From the NCBI RefSeq assembly GCF_003065365.1, contig NZ_CP023276.1, positions 868,001-932,000 of the forward strand: a DNA stretch of 64,000 nucleotides, given 5' to 3'. Every line of letters begins with the position of its first letter. Position 1 is the stretch's first letter. Below are positions 1-8,474 of the stretch, piece by piece. The position numbers and the translations under genes were made by a program. The notes below the pieces were generated by a model that saw only the letters and a program-made list of their open reading frames with translations, was not told the DNA's origin and made no database searches. The stretch comes from Polynucleobacter difficilis (GTDB taxonomy: Bacteria > Pseudomonadota > Gammaproteobacteria > Burkholderiales > Burkholderiaceae).

Positions 1-363
1 CGCACAGCCTTGCGAAAAGCCGGCCAACACAATGTTCTGGTAAACAATGCCGCGGCTCGCTTCCCGCTCGATGAGGGCGCCGATGGCTTTGGCAGAATTC
101 TGAATACCACCGGCATCTTCTGGATCACTATCGCTTCTGCCGATGATGTCGTACCAGGCGGGCATCACATAGCCGCCGTTGACTGTGACCGGCATGCTTG
201 GCGCGCTTGGAAAGACAAAGCGGATTCCGGGAAGGCCATTTAAGTCCAATTGGGGGACAAGCGAGGCAAAGTCATTGCCGTCGGCGCCAAGGCCGTGTAG
301 CCAAATGATGGCGGCGGTTGGGTTATCGGAGGTTTGCATCTCAATGCAGGGCAGGAGTTCCAT
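1..363 (-). CDS. Carboxylesterase/phospholipase family alpha/beta hydrolase (partial, N-terminal part)
   Basis: Reading the minus strand from the ATG at 363 gives an uninterrupted frame that runs off the window start, so only about 121 N-terminal residues are present. It shows the alpha/beta-hydrolase oxyanion region LHGLGADGNDF and, just before the cut, the nucleophile elbow GFSQG, whose Ser would be the catalytic nucleophile. This layout matches the small (about 220 aa) carboxylesterases that hydrolyse short-chain esters in the cytoplasm. An in-frame stop lies at 397-399, and the only ATG after it is at 363, which fixes the start. The ribosome-binding site is weak. The gene is divergent from the next one. 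Confidence 0.85.
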   Translation of the reverse strand, partial: MELLPCIEMQTSDNPTAAIIWLHGLGADGNDFASLVPQLDLNGLPGIRFVFPSAPSMPVTVNGGYVMPAWYDIIGRSDSDPEDAGGIQNSAKAIGALIEREASRGIVYQNIVLAGFSQGCA

Positions 364-446
364 GGGCGCTTTGGTAAGAAAAGTGAAAACCGTATTTTAA
401 GTCGAGTATGCTGATATCCACTCAACTCACTGGATCGACCCTTTTT

Positions 447-953
447 ATGACTATTTCCATGTACCAGGCCAGCGCGCCACGCCTCATCAATAGCATGCGC
501 AATTTATCCGCTATTTTGGATAAAACCCAAGCCTACATTGATGCCAAGAAAATCGATCCCGCGGCGCTACTGCAATTTAGGCTCTTTCCGGATATGCTCA
601 ATTTCACTCGGCAGGTTCAAATTGCCAGTGATACCGCCAAGGGGGTAGTTGCCCGTTTGGCTGGGGTTGATATTCCAGCATATGAGGACAATGAAACGAG
701 CGTAGCCGAACTACAGGCGCGGATTGCCAAAACCATCGCCTTCATTGAGGGCTTCACTCCGGCTCAGATCGATGGAACCGAAGATAAGGCCATCGTGACC
801 AAGCGGGGCGATAAAGAAACCCATTACACCGGCATGCAGTTTTTATTGGGTCACGCCATTCCCAATGTGTACTTTCATGTATCAATTGCGTTTGCCATAC
901 TGCGCCATAACGGCGTTGAGATTGGTAAACGGGATTACTTGGGCAAGCCATAA
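447..953 (+). CDS. DUF1993 family protein
   Basis: A 168-aa protein beginning MTISMYQASAPRLINSM, the characteristic opening of the DUF1993 family, whose members are about 165-175 aa and have no firmly assigned function. The frame is open from an ATG at 408, but the family start matches the ATG at 447, so that is used. Typical later features are an alternating helical core with FPDMLNFTRQ and a C-terminal HYTGMQFLLGHAIPNVYFH segment. It is probably a soluble helical bundle, as seen for DinB-like folds; that last point is inference. It lies 18 nt upstream of the next gene on the same strand. Confidence 0.8.
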   Translation: MTISMYQASAPRLINSMRNLSAILDKTQAYIDAKKIDPAALLQFRLFPDMLNFTRQVQIASDTAKGVVARLAGVDIPAYEDNETSVAELQARIAKTIAFIEGFTPAQIDGTEDKAIVTKRGDKETHYTGMQFLLGHAIPNVYFHVSIAFAILRHNGVEIGKRDYLGKP

Positions 954-971
954 ACACACGCTCGTGAAGTA

Positions 972-1472
972 ATGTTCAAGCGCATTTACCGTTTTCTCTC
1001 TGGCCAGCCTGCTGCAGCCCTTGGTTTTGTGCGTAACGACGGTGGCAGAGTGGCTGCGGGGTTCCAGGGTGGGGCTGGGGATTGCGTGGTGAGGGCCATT
1101 GCCATCGCCGCCGAACGACCCTACCTTGAGGTCTACGAGGCCCTGCGCAATGCCAATGCACACTATGCTGAGCATCGCAGTAGTCGCCTAGCTAAACAGA
1201 TTGCAGTACGGGGTTCAACACCGCGCAACGGCAACCACCGCTCCGTTTTTCATGATTACATTTTGAGCTTAGGATTTGAATGGGTGCCAACGATGGCGGT
1301 GGGGCAGGGTTGCCAAGTGCATATGCGCTCTACGGAGATACCCGCTGGAAGACTGATTGTGAAGGTATCCAAACACCTCAGTGCGGTCATTGATGGGGTA
1401 ATTCACGACACGCATAATCCAGCGCGCGGCGGGACGCGCTGCGTCTACGGTTACTACATTCAGAAACGATAG
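972..1472 (+). CDS. Hypothetical protein with a GDCVVRAI motif
   Basis: A 166-aa protein I cannot assign. The segment GDCVVRAIAIA near residue 37 resembles the nucleophile-cysteine region (GDCxxRA) seen in several papain-like cysteine peptidase-related hypothetical proteins. A later segment, SKHLSAVIDGVIHDTHNP, supplies His and Asp residues that could complete such a site. This is a pattern resemblance only. The C-terminus (13 nt) overlaps the tail of the convergent nuclease gene. It probably follows the DUF1993 gene in one transcript. Confidence 0.6.
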   Translation: MFKRIYRFLSGQPAAALGFVRNDGGRVAAGFQGGAGDCVVRAIAIAAERPYLEVYEALRNANAHYAEHRSSRLAKQIAVRGSTPRNGNHRSVFHDYILSLGFEWVPTMAVGQGCQVHMRSTEIPAGRLIVKVSKHLSAVIDGVIHDTHNPARGGTRCVYGYYIQKR

Positions 1473-1996
1473 CTGCTGGCTGCTTTTGCTGCGCGCGCCT
1501 CTTCTTTAGCCTCTTTTCGGAATTCCCAGGGTGGCACCGGATTGGGATCAGCCCACAAACCCCGTTGCTTTGAGCGTGCATCGGCTTCTGCCTTTGCGTA
1601 GCGTAGAGCTTCTTCCTTGGGCTGCTCTTTTGCGTAGTGTTTGTAAAACCACGCGTAGCCATCCTGAATCATGCTTTGATTAATGTCGACGCCACCAATG
1701 TAAATCACGCCGAGGTGACGCCCATACTGGTCTTGTTTTCGCAAATCCACTTCCACATCGTGTTTAAAAATACGACTGGCTAAATGATCACGGGCTTTTG
1801 TGCCAAAGGCTTGTTTCTTTTCGGGGGTATCAATTCCAACCAGCCGAATTTTGAGCTGCCGCTTGTCTTCTGTCAGCAAGGTAATGGTATCGCCATCGCT
1901 GATGGCAACAACCAGGCCGGGAGTTAGCGGTCCGGCACTGATTGCGGCCGAGGCAAATAAAACAAGGGTAATGAGCAGGGAGCGAATGGCATTCAT
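1460..1996 (-). CDS. Exported thermonuclease-like (SNase domain) nuclease
   Basis: A 178-aa protein with an N-terminal signal peptide (about residues 1-21, ending ASAAISA). It is followed by a staphylococcal-nuclease OB fold with VVAISDGDTITLL, the RLVGIDTPE active-site stretch containing the catalytic Arg and an acidic metal ligand, and the QDQYGRHLG segment. Family members cleave DNA and RNA with calcium, here presumably in the periplasm or outside the cell. The charged Ala/Glu/Lys-rich tail follows the domain. It starts at an ATG at 1996, divergent from the DUF6352 gene, and overlaps the preceding convergent gene by 13 nt. Confidence 0.85.
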   Translation of the reverse strand: MNAIRSLLITLVLFASAAISAGPLTPGLVVAISDGDTITLLTEDKRQLKIRLVGIDTPEKKQAFGTKARDHLASRIFKHDVEVDLRKQDQYGRHLGVIYIGGVDINQSMIQDGYAWFYKHYAKEQPKEEALRYAKAEADARSKQRGLWADPNPVPPWEFRKEAKEEARAAKAASSYRF

Positions 1997-2143
1997 ACGA
2001 TTATTGTTACATTTTTGATGATTCTTACCGTATTTTTATGTGTAATTTACTAAATTAAACATGCCCACATTCGATAGCGCCCCAAATTAGGTGACAATCG
2101 CAGGTGTTGTATTCCTTTTTGATTTTTTGCTGAGCGAGTTTTT

Positions 2144-3160
2144 ATGCCTTCTTATTGGTCCAGTAGCCCGTATCGTCACCTTCGCATTAGTCCTGATAAC
2201 CAGCTAATCGTGACGGACGATTTTTTGCGTACCTACTTAGATCGTCCTGAGCTCGCTTTAATACCCGAATCCTGCGCGGTGGAGCAAGCTCTGCATCAGC
2301 GTTTACTTGAAAACCCCCGGGCCGAAATCACTGAGGCAGAAATTGCCCAGATGCAGGATGCCGATATCCAAGTTAATTACGGCATTTGGCTGCGTTACCG
2401 TAGCAAGCTACTGAAGGCATCTTCGCTTGAATCTTTTTACATGAGCTTGTTTGAGGGCGATGGTGTTGATGTTCCCCCTTTGTTTATTAGCCAGTTAACT
2501 CAAGTCTTTTTACAGCACATTCTGGGTGAAGATGCTGCGCCACTTGAAGTTCGCATGGCAGAACTCTTTTTTAGAACACAGGCGATTTCGATTCAGGAGG
2601 GCGGAGTGGTAATGGCCGCCGATGCCCAGACGATTGAGCGCAGCGCTAAGGCTGATGAGTTTGGCAGCATTGTGGATTTACTCAAGCAAGGCACGATGGC
2701 TTCACAATCGGTTGATTTGGATGTGTTGCATGAAGAAAATGCCAGCAACTACTGGGAACGCACTGAAGATTTTGATTTTGCGGTTCAGCTTAACTATAGT
2801 CAGCCGACCACACGCAGTTTTTGCAGTGTGCTGCAAAAATGGATTCACCATTTTTTAGGAGTCGACGTCAAAATTAAACCCCTGAAAGAGGTGAGCGATC
2901 CGAATTGGGTATGGCATGTGGGTTTGGATGCGGCCTCGACTGAAATTCTGAATGCGCTGTACAACAAAGAGTCTGTTGATGAACCCGATATGGCTCGCTT
3001 ATTGTGTTTGTTTCGTTTGGAGTTTATTAACTCCACCGATACGCGCCCAGAATTTGCAGGACGGAACGTGTATATGGCGATTGCAATGAACGAGAAAAAT
3101 GAGCTCAAGTTAAAGCCGCAAAACCTGCTTTTTAACCTACCGCTGGCCAAATCATCCTAG
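2144..3160 (+). CDS. DUF6352 family protein
   Basis: A 338-aa soluble protein opening MPSYWSSSPYRHLRIS followed by VTDDFLRTYLDRPEL. That matches the DUF6352 family of betaproteobacteria as I remember it: about 300-340 aa, function unknown, N-terminus with Trp-Ser-Ser and a DDFLRAY-type motif. No membrane segment or catalytic motif is evident. It stands alone between the nuclease gene and a 55-aa small gene, with its own upstream intergenic region of about 145 nt. Confidence 0.7.
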   Translation: MPSYWSSSPYRHLRISPDNQLIVTDDFLRTYLDRPELALIPESCAVEQALHQRLLENPRAEITEAEIAQMQDADIQVNYGIWLRYRSKLLKASSLESFYMSLFEGDGVDVPPLFISQLTQVFLQHILGEDAAPLEVRMAELFFRTQAISIQEGGVVMAADAQTIERSAKADEFGSIVDLLKQGTMASQSVDLDVLHEENASNYWERTEDFDFAVQLNYSQPTTRSFCSVLQKWIHHFLGVDVKIKPLKEVSDPNWVWHVGLDAASTEILNALYNKESVDEPDMARLLCLFRLEFINSTDTRPEFAGRNVYMAIAMNEKNELKLKPQNLLFNLPLAKSS

Positions 3161-3197
3161 TCTGACGCACTGCAACGAAATCAGGTATGATCTAAGT

Positions 3198-3225
3198 ATT
3201 AACCCTTAGATATTAACCCTTAAAT
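3198..3225 (+). repeat. Tandem 14-bp repeat in the 5' leader of the 55-aa gene
   Basis: Two adjacent copies, ATTAACCCTTAGAT and ATTAACCCTTAAAT, differ at one position and end just before the ribosome-binding site (GGAG, 3227-3230) of the small gene. A TATGAT hexamer at 3186-3191 could be the -10 box, which would place the repeat at the very start of the transcript. Confidence 0.7.
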
Positions 3226-3236
3226 CGGAGCATTAT

Positions 3237-3404
3237 ATGAATCAGACTATCGCAAACCCTTCTGTAAAAATTGAACTAAATACCTCATTTTTATCCGAAA
3301 TGATCAATAAATTCAGCAACTTAGTGAGCATCATCCAGGAGTCTTCGGTTGAGGCAAATGAGCATTATAAGAAGCACTCGATTTTAGGCGGCGGCTGGGA
3401 ATAA
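3237..3404 (+). CDS. Small 55-aa protein of unknown function
   Basis: A short frame, MNQTIANPSVKIELNTSF onward, ending in YKKHSILGGGWE. The evidence that it is real: a good ribosome-binding site (GGAG, 7 nt upstream of the ATG), a plausible -10 (TATGAT, 3186-3191), a tandem repeat in the leader, and a strong intrinsic terminator about 40 nt after the stop, so it looks like a monocistronic unit. The middle (about residues 15-40) is an amphipathic helix candidate; the C-terminus is basic, then Gly-Gly-Gly-Trp-Glu. No family is recognised. There is no signal peptide or transmembrane segment. Confidence 0.6.
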   Translation: MNQTIANPSVKIELNTSFLSEMINKFSNLVSIIQESSVEANEHYKKHSILGGGWE

Positions 3405-3445
3405 GCGGCAAATTGGCCTAGGATAGGCCCAATAGCAAGATCAAG

Positions 3446-3484
3446 AGAAGGGGTGAGTCCGTTGATTCACCCCTTCTTCTTTTG
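3446..3484 (+). terminator. Intrinsic terminator after the 55-aa gene
   Basis: Perfect 11-bp stem AGAAGGGGTGA / TCACCCCTTCT with a 10-nt loop, followed by a T-rich tract (TCTTCTTTT). Confidence 0.85.
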
Positions 3485-3519
3485 CTTATGGGGGCCATGT
3501 CCTTCGGTATAGTGCCCCA

Positions 3520-3978
3520 ATGCCTAAAATCCAGCGGTCCCTGCCTGCAGAATGCCTCGATTGCGGCAATCCCCGACCATTAATGGGCCATTGCACGCAT
3601 TGCGGCAGTACCGATTTACCGCAGGCCCTCACCGATACCGTAGTCATTAATTTAGAAGCGGGCGGCCCAACGGCAGAAGAGGCCCTGGATCGCCTCACGC
3701 AGCATGTGCGCGCTGCCAGTGAGGCTGGTATTCGGGCTTTGATTGTGATTCATGGCTACGGCTCCAGCGGCTCTGGCGGCAAGATTAAATGGGTTTTGCG
3801 CGATGCCCTGGAAAATAATTATTTCTCGGATCGGGTAGACGAGTACCATTTTGGTGAAGATCTAGCGCTTGGCAGCAGTGGCTACCAGGCCGTAATTAAA
3901 CGCCGCGCTAGTCTCAAACAGCACTTAAGTCAGTTTAAGATAGGCAATGCGGGCATGACTGTATTGCTAATGCATTAA
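3520..3978 (+). CDS. Smr-domain protein with an N-terminal zinc-finger-like motif
   Basis: A 152-aa protein. Residues 12-30 carry two CxxC pairs (CLDCGN and CTHCGS), suggesting a zinc ribbon. The C-terminal part is a small MutS-related (Smr) domain with the strand-loop LIVIHGYGSSGSGGKIKWVL, matching the VIHGxGxG core of the family. Smr domains act as nucleases on nucleic acids in several bacteria; which substrate applies here is unknown. It is followed after 17 nt by the DUF883 gene and probably starts a run of same-strand genes up to darP. Confidence 0.75.
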   Translation: MPKIQRSLPAECLDCGNPRPLMGHCTHCGSTDLPQALTDTVVINLEAGGPTAEEALDRLTQHVRAASEAGIRALIVIHGYGSSGSGGKIKWVLRDALENNYFSDRVDEYHFGEDLALGSSGYQAVIKRRASLKQHLSQFKIGNAGMTVLLMH

Positions 3979-3995
3979 AGAGGAAAAGATAAAGA

Positions 3996-4337
3996 ATGAC
4001 TACCCACCACGCACCGAATACCAGTAAGGCTGCCAAAGAGCCAGTTGATACGGCGCAATTGCTCGCCGACTTCAAGACTTTGGTAGCGGATGCCGAGGCA
4101 TTGCTCCATGCGACTGCAGACCAAGGCGGCGAGGGTATCGCGCAGATTCGAGCACAGGCACAGGATTCATTGGCGCAAGCAAAGACCAACTTAATGGATG
4201 TGCAGGATGAATTAACTGCAAAAGCCAAAGCCGTGGCAGCCGATGCCGACGCCTACGTCCATGAGAAGCCGTGGCAATCCATCGGCATTGCAGCAGGCCT
4301 GGGTTTGCTGATCGGCCTATTAATTAGCCGTCGCTAA
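3996..4337 (+). CDS. DUF883 (ElaB/YqjD-like) membrane-anchored protein
   Basis: A 113-aa protein with a long Ala/Gln/Asp-rich amphipathic helix (about residues 15-80) and the conserved C-terminal anchor HEKPWQSIGIAAGLGLLIGLL followed by SRR, a single transmembrane helix with a basic end. In E. coli, YqjD, ElaB and YgaM have this layout and tether ribosomes to the inner membrane in stationary phase. The ribosome link here is by homology. The next two genes correspond in order to yqjE and yqjK, so the E. coli yqjDEK arrangement is preserved. Confidence 0.85.
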   Translation: MTTHHAPNTSKAAKEPVDTAQLLADFKTLVADAEALLHATADQGGEGIAQIRAQAQDSLAQAKTNLMDVQDELTAKAKAVAADADAYVHEKPWQSIGIAAGLGLLIGLLISRR

Positions 4338-4348
4338 AAGGAATTCGC

Positions 4349-4714
4349 ATGTCAGTAGAGGCAATGCTGTCATCGGTTAAAAGCATAGGATCGACTGCGC
4401 TCGAGATCATTGAAACTCGTCTAGAGCTATTTTCCAGCGATATTCAGATTGGTTGGCAACGACTGCTTTCCGTTTTAGTGCTCGTCATCGTCGCACTCTT
4501 TAGTGTGTTGTTTGGTCTCGTGCTGCTTGCTATCTTGATCGTCGTTTTATATTGGGATACGCATCGGGTATTGGTATTGTCTTTAATGACGGGTGGCTTT
4601 TTATCCATTGGGATCATCCTGGCTTTATTTGTGCGCGCTCAAATGAATGCGATGCCGAAATTGTTTGAAGCTAGCTTGGGTGAGCTAGCCAAAGATCGAG
4701 ATCACTTGGCATGA
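4349..4714 (+). CDS. YqjE-like phage-holin-family membrane protein
   Basis: A 121-aa protein with two strong hydrophobic segments (about residues 35-65 and 73-98) flanked by an N-terminal amphipathic region containing IIETRLELFSSDIQ, typical of the YqjE / phage holin superfamily III proteins. The actual role is unknown; there is no sign of a lysis cassette. It starts 11 nt after the DUF883 gene and overlaps the next gene by 4 nt (ATGA), so the three are translationally linked. Confidence 0.8.
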   Translation: MSVEAMLSSVKSIGSTALEIIETRLELFSSDIQIGWQRLLSVLVLVIVALFSVLFGLVLLAILIVVLYWDTHRVLVLSLMTGGFLSIGIILALFVRAQMNAMPKLFEASLGELAKDRDHLA

Positions 4715-5022
4715 GCGCACGCTTAAATCGGCTCTTAGAGCGGCAGCAGCGCTTGATTGCTAAATCGGCTGCGCAGCGTGCCACCATTGCAGCGGATATG
4801 CGCGTATGGCAAAAGCCATTTGCATGGGTTGATCGCGGTCTTGGAGTAGTACAGCTCATTCAAAACAACCGTGTTCTGCTGTATGCTGCTTTTGCTTTAT
4901 TGGCGAGCTATAAGCCGGCGGGAGCTCGTAAGCTGGTGGTATTTGCGGTGAGTGCGCTGAAGGTAGCCCACCACGTACGTAATTTAATTTCACCCAGTAA
5001 ATCGTCCAAACCAAAGCTCTGA
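4711..5022 (+). CDS. YqjK-like protein
   Basis: A 103-aa, very basic protein (pI clearly alkaline) with an N-terminal helix rich in Arg/Gln (LERQQRLIAKSAAQR) and a moderately hydrophobic segment (about residues 45-70). Position directly after the yqjE-like gene and its composition match YqjK. The function of YqjK is not established. It overlaps its neighbour through an ATGA junction. Confidence 0.65.
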   Translation: MSARLNRLLERQQRLIAKSAAQRATIAADMRVWQKPFAWVDRGLGVVQLIQNNRVLLYAAFALLASYKPAGARKLVVFAVSALKVAHHVRNLISPSKSSKPKL

Positions 5023-5069
5023 GTTGACTGTCCGCGGTACTGGGTAGGATTGCGACTAAACTATGCCTT

Positions 5070-5576
5070 ATGCCATTGAAACCCGAAGAAGACGATCTAG
5101 GTCCGAGTAAGTCAGAATTAAAGCGCGAGATGACTGAGCGCCAAAAATTGGCCGAAGTGTTATCGAAGTTAAGTAGCGATGCACTCAAGAGCGTTCCGCT
5201 CGAAGAAAACATTCGCGATGCAATTGCGCAAACCCAAAAGATTAAAACCTTTGAAGCCCTGCGGCGCCATAAGCAGTATCTCGGTAAATTGATGCGCGCA
5301 CTCGATGCCGAGGAAATTGCTGCGATTGAAAAGCGACTGGAAATTATTGAAGGTCCCGGTAAAGTCGAGACAGCAAAATTACATCAGCTGGAGGCGCTAC
5401 GCGATCGACTGATTGCGGATGATGCTGCCTTGACTCAGCTCATCGAGCGCTTTCCAGACCTGGATGTACAAAACGTCCGTACGCTGATTCGGAATGCGCG
5501 AAAAGAAAAGGAGCTGAATAAGCCTCCTAAAGCGTATCGCGAAATTTTCCAGCTACTACGTGGTTTAGACACTTAA
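5070..5576 (+). CDS. darP: Ribosome-associated protein DarP (YjgA)
   Basis: A 168-aa, highly charged helical protein. The signatures are [18 protein letters not shown] near residues 14-31, the [12 protein letters not shown] motif and a C-terminal [12 protein letters not shown], all typical of DarP/YjgA. In E. coli this factor binds late 50S ribosomal-subunit precursors and promotes 23S rRNA peptidyl-transferase centre maturation. The last 4 nt overlap the tail of the convergent helicase gene rhlE. Confidence 0.92.
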   Translation: MPLKPEEDDLGPSKSELKREMTERQKLAEVLSKLSSDALKSVPLEENIRDAIAQTQKIKTFEALRRHKQYLGKLMRALDAEEIAAIEKRLEIIEGPGKVETAKLHQLEALRDRLIADDAALTQLIERFPDLDVQNVRTLIRNARKEKELNKPPKAYREIFQLLRGLDT

Positions 5577-6883
5577 CTAGACTTACGTGCCGGTCTTGCT
5601 TGCGGGCGGCGTGGCGCGTTACCGGGTCTTGGCGCATTTCCAGTCTGCTTTTTGCTTGCCTGCCCCTGACCTCGACCTTGACCTTGACGCTGCCCTTGTC
5701 CTTGGCCACTTCGCAACTGAATGGGTTGCGGTTTGGCGTGTGGATCTGGCTCAAATCCGGCAATCACTTCCTGCGGTAAGGTTTGTTTGATCAGTCGCTC
5801 AATATCACGCAGCATTTGATGCTCGTCAACGCATACTAGGGAAACCGCAACACCATTGGAGCCAGCGCGGCCCGTGCGCCCGATGCGGTGGACGTAATCT
5901 TCTGGCACATTAGGCAGGTCATAGTTAACCACGTGGGGCAGCTGATCAATATCAATGCCGCGGGCAGCAATGTCGGTGGCGATCAACGCTGTTAATTTGC
6001 CAGCCTTAAAGTCGGCCAAGGCCTTGGTCCGAGCAGATTGGCTTTTGTTGCCATGGATGGCCATGCAAGTAATGCCATCCTTTTCTAACTGCGTTACTAG
6101 CTTATTGGCACCATGCTTGGTGCGTGTGAAGACCAATACTTGCTCCCATTGATTCGACTTAATCAAGTGCGCCAACAACGGGTGTTTGGCAGTACGGTCT
6201 ACCGGATGAATCTTTTGGGCGATCGCCTCGTTGGTGCTATTGCTGCGGGCCACCTCAATCAGGGCTGGGGAATTGAGAAGGCTATCAGCCAAGGCTTTAA
6301 TCTCAGTAGAGAAGGTAGCCGAGAACAAGAGGTTTTGGCGTTGCTGCGGTAGGGCTGCCAAAATTTTCTTAATATCGCGCAAAAATCCCATGTCCAGCAT
6401 GCGGTCTGCTTCATCCAGCACAAGAATCTCAACGCCTTTGAGGGACACTGCATTTTGACTCATGAAATCCAATAAGCGGCCTGGTGTTGCCACCAAGATA
6501 TCAAGACCACTTTGGATGGCTTTGAGTTGCGGGTTAGGGCCAACGCCGCCAAAAATGACGGCAGACTTGAGTTTGGTGTACTTGCCATAGGTCATGACAG
6601 ACTCATGGACCTGCGCAGCTAACTCACGGGTGGGGGTCAAGATAAGCGCACGAATAGCGCGGCGACTACCCGCTACTGGCGGCGCTCCCACAATGAGGCG
6701 CTGCAAGATGGGTAGGGTAAAGCCGGCCGTTTTGCCGGTGCCCGTTTGGGCTGCTGCCAATAGGTCGCCGCCTTTGAGAACCGCGGGGATCGATTGGCTT
6801 TGAATTGGGGTTGGGGTGGTATAGCCATGCTCTTTGATGGCTAAAAGGATAGGGTCGGATAAACCGAGTTCTGTGAATAACAT
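5573..6883 (-). CDS. rhlE: DEAD-box ATP-dependent RNA helicase RhlE
   Basis: A 436-aa helicase with all the family motifs: Q motif ([10 protein letters not shown]), Walker A AQTGTGKT (45-52), PTREL, TPGR, DEAD (157-160), SAT, and the C-terminal [11 protein letters not shown] low-complexity Gln/Gly/Arg-rich tail followed by a basic Pro/Arg region matches RhlE. Cytoplasmic; remodels RNA during ribosome assembly and RNA decay. The reading frame opens with a TTG at 6892, but the ATG at 6883 (MLFTELGL) fits the family start. It overlaps the darP stop by 4 nt in convergent orientation. Confidence 0.93.
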   Translation of the reverse strand: MLFTELGLSDPILLAIKEHGYTTPTPIQSQSIPAVLKGGDLLAAAQTGTGKTAGFTLPILQRLIVGAPPVAGSRRAIRALILTPTRELAAQVHESVMTYGKYTKLKSAVIFGGVGPNPQLKAIQSGLDILVATPGRLLDFMSQNAVSLKGVEILVLDEADRMLDMGFLRDIKKILAALPQQRQNLLFSATFSTEIKALADSLLNSPALIEVARSNSTNEAIAQKIHPVDRTAKHPLLAHLIKSNQWEQVLVFTRTKHGANKLVTQLEKDGITCMAIHGNKSQSARTKALADFKAGKLTALIATDIAARGIDIDQLPHVVNYDLPNVPEDYVHRIGRTGRAGSNGVAVSLVCVDEHQMLRDIERLIKQTLPQEVIAGFEPDPHAKPQPIQLRSGQGQGQRQGQGRGQGQASKKQTGNAPRPGNAPRRPQARPARKSS

Positions 6884-7072
6884 GTAAACCAATACAAAAA
6901 TAAAACAAAAAATGAAAACAGGAAGAACTAAAAAGGTAATCAGAAAGAAGGATGTGGAGCTGAAACGACTGGCGTTTTCAGAATGGATCCCTTAAGTATT
7001 TCTAGGCGATCTGGCTCTTCGAGCGCAAGAGGTCAAACGACCTCAGTACGGAGAATAGCACAGCGGGCATGA

Positions 7073-7099
7073 AAAAAGCCGCTGATGCAGCGGCTTTTT
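7073..7099 (-). terminator. Intrinsic terminator of the Bug-family gene
   Basis: A perfect 12-bp stem (CAGCGGCTTTTT and its complement) with a 3-nt loop, followed by six T residues when read on the minus strand, 19 nt after the stop of the substrate-binding protein gene. Confidence 0.9.
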
Positions 7100-7117
7100 C
7101 AGTGGAGCTAGACCGAA

Positions 7118-8101
7118 TTAATCGAGTTTGGCACCGGATTTTGCGACAACAGCAGCCCAGCGCTTCACGTCTGCGCTCACTTGCTTACCGAATTCTTCGC
7201 CGTAGAGGTTTGGAATCTCGGAGCCGTTCGCAGCCCAAATTGCTTTGAGCTTTGGTGTGTTGAGTGCTTTTTGAACTTCCGCAATCATCTTGTCAACGAT
7301 GGGCTTCGGTGTGCCGCGTGGGGCGAACAACGAATACCAGGTTGACACGATATAGTCTGGCATACCGGCTTCTACAAAGGTAGGCACATTTGGAATGGCA
7401 GCATTGCGAGTCTTCGATCCAACCGCAATCGCAACCAATTTACCAGCATTGATTTGTGGTGCAGACGTTGCCAAACCATCAAACTCCAGATCAACCTGAC
7501 CGGCTAACAAGTCACTCATTGCTGGACCTGCGCCACGGTAAGGAATGTGGGTAATAAAGGTGCCCGTTTGAATTTTATAGAGCTCGCCAGCCAAGTGATG
7601 CACTGTACCGCTGCCGGCGCTAGCGAAGTTGAACTTACCTGGATTCTTTTTCATCAGCTCAACGAATTCTTTGGCATTGCGCGCGCTGACTTTTTGTGGG
7701 TTCACAACTAAAACCTGAGGCACGTTCGCAAGCATGGCTACCGGAATAAAGCTCTTCTCAATGTCGTAATCCAAGTTCTTATACATTGAAGGAGCAATGG
7801 TGTGGTGAGTGGCGCCCACAAACCAGTTATAGCCATCGGGTGCTGCTTTAGCTGCAGCAGAGGCGCCAACGGTACCACCAGCACCGCCGCGGTTATCAAT
7901 AATTACTTGCTTACCCAGTTGCTCGGTTAGCTGGGCAGCCAAGGGGCGTGCAAACGCATCAGTACCGCCGCCTGCTGGGAATGGGTTCAGAAATGTAATA
8001 GGCTTAGCTGGCCATTCCTGTGCAATTGCTGCAGTGCCTGTTACCAAAGACATGCAAAGCGCGGTCTTTAGTAACTTCTCAATCAATGCGTTTTTGATCA
8101 T
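7118..8101 (-). CDS. Bug-family (TctC-like) tripartite tricarboxylate transporter substrate-binding protein
   Basis: A 327-aa periplasmic binding protein with a signal peptide (MIKNALIEKLLKTALC..., cleavage after TAAIAQ), then the Bug-family opening EWPAKPITFLNPFPAGGGTD and the conserved IDNRGGAGGTVGA loop. Bug proteins bind carboxylates or related small molecules for TctAB-type carriers or as orphan receptors; no tctA/tctB lies nearby, so this is an orphan receptor. The frame extends upstream to 8137, but the ATG at 8101 is preceded by AAGGAAGAA and yields a clean signal peptide. Confidence 0.9.
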   Translation of the reverse strand: MIKNALIEKLLKTALCMSLVTGTAAIAQEWPAKPITFLNPFPAGGGTDAFARPLAAQLTEQLGKQVIIDNRGGAGGTVGASAAAKAAPDGYNWFVGATHHTIAPSMYKNLDYDIEKSFIPVAMLANVPQVLVVNPQKVSARNAKEFVELMKKNPGKFNFASAGSGTVHHLAGELYKIQTGTFITHIPYRGAGPAMSDLLAGQVDLEFDGLATSAPQINAGKLVAIAVGSKTRNAAIPNVPTFVEAGMPDYIVSTWYSLFAPRGTPKPIVDKMIAEVQKALNTPKLKAIWAANGSEIPNLYGEEFGKQVSADVKRWAAVVAKSGAKLD

Positions 8102-8474
8102 TATTCTTCTTCCTTCTTCATTAAAAAATTGGCTCAAACGTAATTCGGTACTTCAAAAATTCAATACAGGAGTTCATCGAACGAAAAGAGTCTAGCTGAG
8201 AATCACCAATAAAAAAGTGACAAAGGTCAATTAACCCCTGCACCGCATTGTTGACGTTGTCTCACTCTAGCGGTCTTCCGCCGTATTATTCTTGTAACAA
8301 AGGGCTATTTTTCATTGAATTTCTTCTTAGCCATATAGCGGTTTACCCCTAGCGACTGCAGTGCAGTCTAGCTGAGTACTAACCTAAATGAACTCAGTTG
8401 AGAGTATGAAGAAAGCCCTCTTATATAGAGTTAGGACGGCGATATGTTTTTTTTACCGGATTGGTAGTCAAAAT
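8102..8474. other. Intergenic region with no recognised gene
   Basis: About 370 bp between two minus-strand genes. I see no open frame with a ribosome-binding site and no convincing terminator. It presumably carries the promoter of the Bug-family gene on the minus strand, but no clear -35/-10 pair could be fixed. Confidence 0.5.
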
